Below are positions 1 through 5,049 of a DNA stretch of 5,049 nt, piece by piece. Position 1 is the stretch's first letter. Each line of letters begins with the position of its first letter. Below the pieces are notes generated by a model. It saw only the letters and a program-made list of their open reading frames with translations. It did no database searches and was not told the DNA's origin. The position numbers and the translations under genes are program-made. This DNA comes from Armatimonadota bacterium (GTDB lineage: Bacteria; Armatimonadota; Zipacnadia; Zipacnadales; VGFC01), in contig VGFB01000387.1 of the NCBI GenBank assembly GCA_016869015.1, positions 1 through 5,049 on the forward strand, read 5' to 3'.

Positions 1-1266
1 GGGGAGGCCTCGCGAGCCGCCAGGGAGTTGGCCCAGTCCCCGGGCCTGAACATCGGGCATCCTCCGTGCTACTACTCCCTGCGGATGCTGACCGACTGCG
101 TCCGTTGGCGGATCGACTCCGGCTCCCGAGCGACTCATGCGGACGCTCCGCATCGGGCGGTCCTGACGGTTGTCCTGGCCGGCAGGGCAACGGGGGTCGA
201 GCCGCGGAACGGGTCGGAACTCGAGGCGGACGGCGGAGTGCCGGTCGAGCACATGCTGGCGCCCGAGCTGCGGGCGGATGACCACCGGATCATCCACCAG
301 TCGCTATGGCTGTTTCGCGAGCACATGCTGGCTTCGACGGAGGGCAGTCTGGGGGTCAAGGTCCGCATTGCAGGCCTGCCGGACACGACGGTGCAGGTGA
401 ATTGCCGCGCAAAGCCGCACCGCTACGCCGGCTTGGCGGAAGGCGCCGCGAGCGTGATCGCCCGAGACGTCCCGGCGGAGATCCGAGACTCCACCGACTG
501 GTGGTGGTTCATCTACCCCTCGCATGTCCCCGAGCAACACGCGGACTTCGAGCGCACGGAGTTCATCACCGGCGGCATGGGCACCGGCCCCGATGGCGCG
601 TCGCCATGCTTCATCATCGATGACCGTTGGTTGACGCGCAAACCGCCGCACATCGGCTTCGGCCCCTACACTGACATCGAGCGGCGCGCCTACCTTCCCC
701 AGTGGCTCCAGCACGAGTTCATGCATCACCTCTTCCGTACGTACCCGGAGTTCGGGCTGGAGGACGCAGGTCACCAGTGGTTCGACCGCACGACCTGGCC
801 GGCCGACTTCGAGGGGCGGTTCGAGCCGGACTACTTCGCCGAGGCACTGCACAAGCGCCTGCGGACCCCGCAGGCACAGCCGCCTCTCCACGTCGCGCTC
901 CGCTACGCGCCGCCGCGGCCGGAGCTGCTGGCCCAGGTTGGCCTGGAGGACCTGGTGGGGAGCTACCGGCACCGCCCGGTGCAGAACGACTGGCACGTGG
1001 GCGCGATCGCGGTGGACGAGCGCGACGCCAAGGGCCGCCCGACGATCCTGCGCTGGACCAACCAGGCGGGCGTCTCGTGGCGCCTCTTCGCCGACTCCGC
1101 CGATGGCATCTTGCGCACGGGCGAAGAGAACCCCTACTACGAGACGAACCCGGATGGGGGCCGCGTCTTCCGCATCGTCCTCCGCCGCGACGCCGAGGGC
1201 GAGTACCGCCCGGAGCCCGTCGGCTTCCAGTTCCAGAGCGGCTTCTATGCGCTGGAGAGGCCGTGA
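1..1266 (+). CDS. HExxH-motif putative metallopeptidase-like protein of unrecognised family, probably 5'-partial
   Basis: The frame is open to the left edge of the window. The first possible start inside is a TTG at 28, giving 412 residues, but sequence before it (GEASRAARE) reads as ordinary protein and no signal peptide is visible, so the true start is probably upstream. Residues below count from that TTG. H229-E230-x-x-H233 (HEFMH) follows the aromatic stretch YLPQW and matches the zinc-binding and catalytic motif of zincin metallopeptidases. There is no metzincin HExxHxxGxxH. E272 in YFAEAL, 39 residues after H233, could be a gluzincin-type third ligand; H249 in GHQWF is an alternative. 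A second region, about 307-412, is rich in W, Y and G with alternating hydrophobics and looks like a beta-sandwich or barrel. I do not recognise the family, and peptidase activity is inference. It ends at TGA 1264-1266, well apart from the efflux genes, so a functional link is doubtful. Confidence 0.8.
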   Translation, partial: GEASRAARELAQSPGLNIGHPPCYYSLRMLTDCVRWRIDSGSRATHADAPHRAVLTVVLAGRATGVEPRNGSELEADGGVPVEHMLAPELRADDHRIIHQSLWLFREHMLASTEGSLGVKVRIAGLPDTTVQVNCRAKPHRYAGLAEGAASVIARDVPAEIRDSTDWWWFIYPSHVPEQHADFERTEFITGGMGTGPDGASPCFIIDDRWLTRKPPHIGFGPYTDIERRAYLPQWLQHEFMHHLFRTYPEFGLEDAGHQWFDRTTWPADFEGRFEPDYFAEALHKRLRTPQAQPPLHVALRYAPPRPELLAQVGLEDLVGSYRHRPVQNDWHVGAIAVDERDAKGRPTILRWTNQAGVSWRLFADSADGILRTGEENPYYETNPDGGRVFRIVLRRDAEGEYRPEPVGFQFQSGFYALERP

Positions 1267-1624
1267 GTGACCCAGGGCGCCACGATGAGTGACGAGGGAC
1301 GACCTTCACTGGTGCGGCCATGGGAGAGCCTACGAGCGATGGCGGTTGCCGTTCCCTGGGACCACGGGGCGTCTCGCCTGCTGGCCTGGCTCGTGGTGGC
1401 CCCGGTGTGGCGCCGTCGCCGTCACGGTCCCTGGTACCCGCCGTCGCCGTTCTCCCCGGTCAGCCGTGATTCGTACGGTGTCGGGCGGGCGTCGTCGGGG
1501 GAACCCGGTCTCACGGCCTTGTGTTGCAGAAGGCAACGCCGCCCTGAGAGGCGGCAGGCGCGAACACCATCTTGAGGCCATCGAGGGCACGGTTGCGGCA
1601 CCCCGAGTGGGGGCAGGCCGGGAC
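1267..1624. other. Intergenic region without a supported gene; candidate control region with short dyads
   Basis: This stretch lies between the metallopeptidase-like gene and the small cysteine-rich gene. Open frames cross it, but their translations are Arg/Pro-rich, lack any domain-like pattern and fit the background of very GC-rich DNA. Visible structure includes a 12-base direct repeat CGCCGTCGCCGT at 1411-1422 and 1439-1450, a stem capped by a GGAA loop at 1496-1507, a GCCTT-N9-AAGGC dyad at 1516-1534, overlapping small hairpins at 1521-1539 and 1538-1555, and a CCCC/GGGG hairpin at 1601-1612. I found no convincing sigma-70 promoter pair and no stem followed by a T-run. A promoter for the downstream genes most likely sits here, but it cannot be placed from sequence alone. 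Confidence 0.5.
1516..1555 (+). promoter_or_regulatory. Cluster of overlapping inverted repeats; possible operator or RNA structure
   Basis: GCCTT (1516-1520) and AAGGC (1530-1534) form a dyad with a 9-base spacer. Overlapping it, GTGTTGC (1521-1527) can pair with GCAACGC (1533-1539) through one G-U pair. Directly after, GCCGCC (1538-1543) and GGCGGC (1550-1555) flank a six-base loop. The cluster lies about 70-110 bases ahead of the proposed start of the small cysteine-rich gene. It could be a metal-sensor operator (MerR- or ArsR-like) or a 5'-leader RNA fold. No matching -10 box was found, and short dyads are common in DNA this GC-rich, so the assignment is tentative. Confidence 0.2.
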
Positions 1625-2062
1625 ATGGACTCCTCCATCCCAACGCTTGTGAGCCAGAGGCGCCGGCCTCGCGCGGCACTCCTGTGGGCCGCGGCCTTCT
1701 ATGCCGTGTCACTGGCTCGGTGCGCCTCGCCGGTGGCGTCTCAGCCATCGCATGACGGGCAGTCGTGCTGCCGGACTCCCGGCGCGGTTGTGACTGCAGC
1801 TGCGGACGACTGCTGCAGCAGCCTGTGCCCGTGTTGCCACCTGTGGACGGCGCGCCAGCGCCCGGGCGCTCGCGCGCCGAGCGACCCGGACGACAGGCTG
1901 TCGTCGGCGCCCGGCCTCCCCCCGTCGGCCGCACACCTGGACGCTCCTGACCCCATCGTCGGCCGAGACCCTCCGCCAAGCGGTGCCCCAGCGGTCTGTG
2001 CCGCCCACCCCCGGCCCGGCGAGGCACGGGCGCCTCCATTCGCCACCTCCAGCATGTCATGA
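1625..2062 (+). CDS. Putative small secreted cysteine-rich protein leading the metal-efflux genes
   Basis: The ATG at 1625 gives 145 residues. The frame runs open further upstream to about 1289, but that extension looks non-coding. The ATG start yields a plausible signal peptide: basic QRRRPR (11-16), a hydrophobic core ALLWAAAFYAVSLA (18-31) and a possible cleavage site near VAS (37-39). The mature part has a cysteine cluster, SCC (47-49) and DDCCSSLCPCCH (61-72), nine cysteines in all including C33 and C125. The rest is Pro/Ala-rich and low complexity. A GGGGG run at 1609-1613 is a possible ribosome binding site 11 bases before the ATG. Small secreted Cys- or His-bearing proteins often precede heavy-metal RND genes, so a periplasmic metal-binding role is reasonable inference; the sequence shows only the cysteines and the context. 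The C-terminal half is uncertain and could conceal a frameshift. Confidence 0.5.
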   Translation: MDSSIPTLVSQRRRPRAALLWAAAFYAVSLARCASPVASQPSHDGQSCCRTPGAVVTAAADDCCSSLCPCCHLWTARQRPGARAPSDPDDRLSSAPGLPPSAAHLDAPDPIVGRDPPPSGAPAVCAAHPRPGEARAPPFATSSMS

Positions 2063-2104
2063 CTCCTGCGTCGTACCGTCTTGTCGGACCGACACACGCG
2101 GCGA

Positions 2105-2116
2105 CCCTCGCGAGGG
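2105..2116. promoter_or_regulatory. Perfect 12-base palindrome CCCTCGCGAGGG upstream of the adaptor gene
   Basis: The sequence CCCTCGCGAGGG is its own reverse complement. It sits in the 114-base gap between the small cysteine-rich gene and the adaptor gene, about 60 bases before the adaptor start. It could be a dimeric regulator's operator or a short mRNA stem with a CGCG loop. No promoter elements flank it, and a palindrome of this length can arise by chance in GC-rich DNA. Confidence 0.2.
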
Positions 2117-2157
2117 GGCTCGCGGCATCGTGCGGGCCTCGACCCGTCGCCTGAACG

Positions 2158-2168
2158 AGAGGGCGGGG
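2158..2168 (+). promoter_or_regulatory. Purine-rich ribosome binding region for the adaptor
   Basis: AGAGGG (2158-2163) and GGGG (2165-2168) precede the ATG at 2177 by 13 and 8 bases. They support this ATG over the in-frame TTG at 2081, which would add a 32-residue Arg-rich tail in front of the membrane anchor. A second, out-of-frame ATG at 2169 opens only a tripeptide, MKP, whose TGA overlaps the adaptor ATG (ATGA, 2177-2180). Confidence 0.5.
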
Positions 2169-2176
2169 ATGAAACC

Positions 2177-4066
2177 ATGAACGCGCTGCAACACGCCGTG
2201 AAGGCGCCCGGCGTTCGACGGGCCGCCGTCCTCATCAGCGGTGTCGTCTTGCTCACCGCGGGTTTCGTCGCCACACGTCACCTGCGCCGCCAGGAACCGA
2301 AGGCGCCTCCCCCCGTCGGGTACGAGGTGCCGCCCGAGGTGCTGCGGACCGGTGCGGGTAAGGTCGGCGACCTCCTCGTCAACGAGGAAGCGATGCAGCT
2401 GGCCGGCATCAAGATCGCCCCGGCGGACACCCGCATCGAGCCGGAGACGCTGCCGGTGAGCGGCGTGATCGAGGCGGGCGGGGACCGGGAGGTGAAGGTC
2501 ACCCCGCGGGCGCCCGGCACCCTCGTCTCGGTCGCCGTGGTCGTCGGCGAACCAGTGCGCGCAGGCCAGACGCTCGCCAGACTCGAGAGCCTCGAACTGG
2601 CGCGCGCCCAGGCCGAGTACCGTCAGGCGAGGGCCCGCGTGGCGCTGGCCAAAGAGAACCTCAAGCGCCAGCGGAAGCTCGCGGAGCTCGGCGCCTTCAC
2701 CGAGCCGACCGTCGAAGAGGCCCGGCGGGACTCCGCGGCCGCCGAGGGCGAGACGCGCAGCGCCGAGGGTGAGGTGGAGGCGGCCAAGGCCGACGTAGCC
2801 AAGGCGCGTAGTGAGCGCACGACCCTGGACAGCGAGGTGGCCGGCGCCCAAAGTGCGGTCTCCGCCGCGGAGAGCGAGGCCGCGGCGGAGGCCGCCGCGA
2901 TCGCGCAAACTCGGGAAGCCATGAGGGCCGAACAGGCTGCCGTCGCCCAGGCGGAGGCTCGGGCTGAGGAGGCCGGAAGCCGCTTCCGGCGCCTCAGTGC
3001 CCTGCTGGAGGAGGGGTTGGCGACTCAGCAGGAGTTGGAGCAGGCCCGGGCCGACCTCGGCGTGGCACAGGGAGAGGTGGACGCCGCGCGGGCGGGGGTC
3101 GCGCAGGCCGAGGCCGACCTCGAGGCGGCCGGGTCCCTACGCAAGGCCGCCGAGGCTCGTGTGCGCGCTGCCGAGGCTGGGGTGAACGCTCTCGAGGGCC
3201 GGGTGCGTGAAGCCGAGGATGGCATCCTCGCGGCCGCCGCCCGCCAGGCCCAGGCGGAGGCGCGACTCGACGCCCTGCGCAGGCAGGCCGCCATTGCCGG
3301 GCAGACCTTGACGCGGGAGGAGGCGGTCGCGGCGGGCCGCTACACGGCCGGCCAGGCGGTCGCCGAGGCCGAGGCGGCCCTGGGCGAGGCGGAGATCGAG
3401 CAGCGGTCGGCCGCCGAGACCGCTCGGCTCCTCGGAGGTACGCCTGGGGGAGGCAGCGTCGTCGCCATCACCGCCCCCATTTCGGGCCGCCTTCGGGAGC
3501 GGAGTGCCTCCCCCGGAGAGACGGTCGACACCGAGCACCCCCTCTTTGTGATCCTCAATCTCGAGATCGTCTGGGCGCAGCTCTCCCTGACGCCTCGCGA
3601 CCTGCCGCGGGTTGCCGAAGGGCAGCGGGTCGAGCTGACGTCCGAGACGGCGCCTAACCGCGTCTTCCGCGGTGCCGTGTCGTCCGTCGCCCCGGCAGCC
3701 GACTCCGACACGCGCGCGGTGAAGGTCCGCTGCGCTCTGGTGAACGCCGGGGGCGCCTTGCGGCCCGGCAACTTCGTTCACGGCACGATCGCGACGGCTC
3801 TCCGGCGCAACCGGGTGACGGTGCCGGTTGAGGCCCTACAGGAGCACTCGGGAAAGCCCACGGTCTACGTCGCGCGAGCGGGCAGCGCCGGCGGCTTTGA
3901 GGTCCGCCATGTGACCTTGGGCGTGAGTGGAGACGGGTGGCAGGAGATCGCGTCCGGCCTGCGGAGCGGCGAGAGGGTGGCCGTCAGTGGGACGTTCTAC
4001 CTGAAGTCCGAGGCGCTCAAGAGCGCCCTCTCGGACGGCTGCTGTGCGCCCGCCGGAGGGAGCTAG
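2177..4066 (+). CDS. CzcB/CusB-type periplasmic adaptor (membrane fusion protein) of a heavy-metal RND efflux system, with expanded helical region
   Basis: This 629-residue adaptor would link the inner-membrane RND pump to an outer-membrane channel. From the ATG at 2177, an N-terminal hydrophobic segment AAVLISGVVLLTAGFVA (16-32) acts as anchor or uncleaved signal. The first lipoyl half is at about 97-138 (APGTLVSVAVVVGEPVRAG). A very long Ala/Glu/Arg coiled-coil region occupies 139-418. The second lipoyl half is at 428-461 (ITAPISGRLRE), the beta-barrel at 462-538 (VWAQLSLTPRDL and TRAVKVR, with LRPGNF where LRPGMF is usual), and the membrane-proximal domain at 539-618. The tail carries adjacent cysteines C622-C623. 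CzcB-type adaptors are usually around 400-500 residues; the excess here is all in the helical region. No His- or Met-rich metal-binding segment is seen. The stop lies 8 bases before the permease ATG, so the two are probably cotranscribed. Family assignment is firm; the metal is not. Confidence 0.95.
   Translation: MNALQHAVKAPGVRRAAVLISGVVLLTAGFVATRHLRRQEPKAPPPVGYEVPPEVLRTGAGKVGDLLVNEEAMQLAGIKIAPADTRIEPETLPVSGVIEAGGDREVKVTPRAPGTLVSVAVVVGEPVRAGQTLARLESLELARAQAEYRQARARVALAKENLKRQRKLAELGAFTEPTVEEARRDSAAAEGETRSAEGEVEAAKADVAKARSERTTLDSEVAGAQSAVSAAESEAAAEAAAIAQTREAMRAEQAAVAQAEARAEEAGSRFRRLSALLEEGLATQQELEQARADLGVAQGEVDAARAGVAQAEADLEAAGSLRKAAEARVRAAEAGVNALEGRVREAEDGILAAAARQAQAEARLDALRRQAAIAGQTLTREEAVAAGRYTAGQAVAEAEAALGEAEIEQRSAAETARLLGGTPGGGSVVAITAPISGRLRERSASPGETVDTEHPLFVILNLEIVWAQLSLTPRDLPRVAEGQRVELTSETAPNRVFRGAVSSVAPAADSDTRAVKVRCALVNAGGALRPGNFVHGTIATALRRNRVTVPVEALQEHSGKPTVYVARAGSAGGFEVRHVTLGVSGDGWQEIASGLRSGERVAVSGTFYLKSEALKSALSDGCCAPAGGS
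2591..3430 (+). repeat. Coding region of the expanded coiled coil with repeated hairpin-tip motifs
   Basis: This part of the adaptor gene encodes about 280 helical residues. A tip-like motif at residues 168-185 (LAELGAFTEPTVEEARRD, bases 2678-2731) recurs at 276-293 (LLEEGLATQQELEQARAD, bases 3002-3055). Eight of 18 positions are identical without gaps (L, E, G, T, E, A, R, D). A weaker third break, AGQTLTREEA, lies at 374-383 (bases 3296-3325). The first two match the hairpin apex of CzcB-like adaptors, where one such apex is normal. The DNA itself is not a perfect repeat, so any duplication is old. Confidence 0.6.
4055..4060 (+). promoter_or_regulatory. Ribosome binding site of the RND permease gene
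   Basis: GGAGGG lies inside the last codons of the adaptor gene, 14 bases before the permease ATG at 4075. The spacing is somewhat long, but no better purine run is closer. The 8-base gap between the adaptor stop and the permease start suggests translational coupling. Confidence 0.5.
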
Positions 4067-4074
4067 AGCCCGCC

Positions 4075-5049
4075 ATGGACCGCCTCGTCGACTTCTCGAT
4101 CCGGAACCGCACGCTCGTGATCCTCGCCGGCGTGCTGCTTGTCGCCGCCGGGCTCTACGCCGCCGTCACCCTGCCTATCGACGCCGTCCCCGATGTGACG
4201 GAGAAGCAAGTCATCATCAACACGGCGGCCCCGGACCTCAGCCCGGCCGAGGTAGAACGCCAGATCACCACACCCCTCGAGGTCGCCCTCGCCGGCCTCC
4301 CGCACATGCAGCACCTCCGGTCGGTCTCTCAGTTCGGCCTCTCCCAGGTGACGGTCATCTTCCGCGACGAGGCCGACATCTACCGGGCGCGTCAGCTCGT
4401 GGCGGAGCGATTGGGGGAGCTACGGGAGGAGCTCCCGCCCGGCGTAGACCCTCCGACGCTGGCTCCCGTCGCCACGGGTCTGGGAGAGATCTACTACGTT
4501 TTCGTTGAGGGCGACGACTACTCCCTGATGGAGCGTCGCACCCTCCTCGATTGGCAGGTCAAACCGCGTCTGCGCACCGTCCCCGGCATCACCGAGGTCA
4601 ACAGCTTCGGCGGCCACGTGAAGGAGTACCAGGTGCGGGCCGACCCCGAGCGCTTGTGGGCCTACGGGGTCACCTTCGGCGACCTCCGCGAGGCTCTGGA
4701 ACGGAACAACCGCAACGCCGGCGGCGCATACGTCGCCAAGCAGGATGAGCAGCAGGTCGTGCAGGGCATCGGGCTCGTCGAGAGTACCGACGACCTCCGC
4801 AACATCGTCCTCAAGGCGACAGACGGGGCGCCCGTCCTCGTCAGCCACGTCGCCGACGTGGTGATTGGCCCGGCCATTCGCCAGGGCACCATCACCAAGG
4901 ACGGCAAGGGGGAGGCGGTGGCGGCCATCGCGGTCATGCTGATGGGCGCCAACAGCCGCACCGTGACCGAGGCCGTGAAGGAGCGAGTCGCCGAGATCCA
5001 GCGGGAGATGCCCCCGGGCATCCGGCTGGTCGGCTTCCTGGATCGAACC
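4075..5049 (+). CDS. czcA: Heavy-metal efflux RND permease, CzcA/CnrA type, 3'-truncated by the window edge
   Basis: The frame is open from the ATG at 4075 to the last base, giving 325 residues of a family normally a little over 1000 long. Such permeases form inner-membrane trimers that use the proton gradient to export divalent cations or Cu/Ag. TM1 is at about 13-32, preceded by IRNRTLV and followed by the family signature LPIDAVPDVTEKQVIINT (33-50). The porter region includes GLPHMQHLRSVSQFGLSQV (74-92), VIFRDEADIYRARQLV (94-109) and the TGLGEI stretch (134-139). TGLGEI resembles CzcA/CnrA more than CusA, which has a TGVGWI-like stretch there. VPGITEVNSFGG (169-180), KEYQV and ERNNRNAGGAYV (209-220) are also typical. 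The helix-4 residues that best indicate the metal are not in view, so zinc, cobalt, nickel or cadmium are all possible. The symbol is family-level only. It follows the adaptor gene by 8 bases. Confidence 0.95.
   Translation, partial: MDRLVDFSIRNRTLVILAGVLLVAAGLYAAVTLPIDAVPDVTEKQVIINTAAPDLSPAEVERQITTPLEVALAGLPHMQHLRSVSQFGLSQVTVIFRDEADIYRARQLVAERLGELREELPPGVDPPTLAPVATGLGEIYYVFVEGDDYSLMERRTLLDWQVKPRLRTVPGITEVNSFGGHVKEYQVRADPERLWAYGVTFGDLREALERNNRNAGGAYVAKQDEQQVVQGIGLVESTDDLRNIVLKATDGAPVLVSHVADVVIGPAIRQGTITKDGKGEAVAAIAVMLMGANSRTVTEAVKERVAEIQREMPPGIRLVGFLDRT

Noticed and set aside
304..996. Minus-strand open frame opposite the HExxH gene
   Set aside because: The plus-strand frame is open longer and has patterned hydrophobic, aromatic and HExxH sequence; the antisense product does not.
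1264..1330. Looked for a terminator after the HExxH gene
   Set aside because: No stem-loop followed by a T-run was found. Termination may be Rho-dependent or absent.
1460..1510. Slight resemblance to a group II intron domain V region (CCGT...ACGG followed by G-rich sequence)
   Set aside because: The domain V catalytic stem and GAAA tetraloop are absent, and no reverse transcriptase fragment is present.
1285..1575. Possible small gene starting ATG at 1285 (MSDEGRPSLV)
   Set aside because: No clear ribosome binding site, the translation becomes Arg/Pro-rich and motif-free, and it lies in the region with small inverted repeats.
1289..1624. N-terminal extension of the small cysteine-rich gene to a GTG at 1289
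   Set aside because: The extension would bury a signal-peptide-like N-terminus about 112 residues inside the protein and has background composition.
1983..2180. 65-residue frame ending at the adaptor start with a 4-base overlap
   Set aside because: The translation is Arg/Pro-rich without motifs. The overlap is interesting only for the tripeptide at its end. A frameshifted continuation of the small gene cannot be excluded but has no positive support.
2057..2908. Long minus-strand open frame opposite the adaptor gene
   Set aside because: It mirrors a strongly recognisable plus-strand adaptor, and its translation has no domain pattern. Long antisense frames are expected in GC-rich coding DNA.
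3137..3781. Minus-strand open frame opposite the second half of the adaptor
   Set aside because: Arg/Gly-rich translation without motifs, antisense to conserved lipoyl and barrel sequence.
4044..4508. Plus-strand open frame overlapping the permease start
   Set aside because: Arg/Pro-rich shadow in another frame of clearly conserved RND permease sequence.
1..5049. Looked for tRNA, rRNA, CRISPR arrays, insertion sequence ends and transposase fragments
   Set aside because: No regularly spaced repeats, RNA gene signatures, terminal inverted repeats or transposase motifs were seen on either strand.

Overview
The window is very GC-rich throughout, with strong G/C preference at third codon positions. 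All three clear or likely genes in the second half, and the gene at the left edge, read on the plus strand. Nothing identifies the species. A tripartite RND efflux system implies a Gram-negative (outer-membrane) bacterium, most likely a GC-rich environmental lineage; that placement is inference.

Layout: (1) From the left edge to 1266 there is the 3' part, or nearly all, of a protein with an HExxH zinc-metallopeptidase-like motif and a beta-rich C-terminal domain. Its family is not recognised. (2) From 1267 to 1624 there is no convincing gene. This stretch holds several short inverted repeats and is the likely control region of the next genes. (3) At 1625-2062 there is a probable small secreted cysteine-rich protein. 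(4) At 2177-4066 there is a CzcB/CusB-type periplasmic adaptor (membrane fusion protein) with an unusually long alpha-helical region. (5) From 4075 to the right edge there is the N-terminal third of a heavy-metal RND permease of CzcA/CnrA type, cut by the window end.

Genes 3 to 5 look like one metal-efflux operon. The permease would export a divalent cation using the proton gradient, the adaptor would bridge it to an outer-membrane channel, and the small cysteine-rich protein might bind or buffer metal in the periplasm. No outer-membrane factor gene lies between the small gene and the adaptor, so the channel must be encoded downstream or elsewhere. The permease motif that best predicts the metal (transmembrane helix 4) lies beyond the window, so the substrate cannot be stated.

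The most unusual feature is the adaptor's helical region of about 280 residues. It contains two clearly related hairpin-tip motifs 108 residues apart and a weaker third break. This suggests either several tandem hairpins or one very long jointed hairpin.
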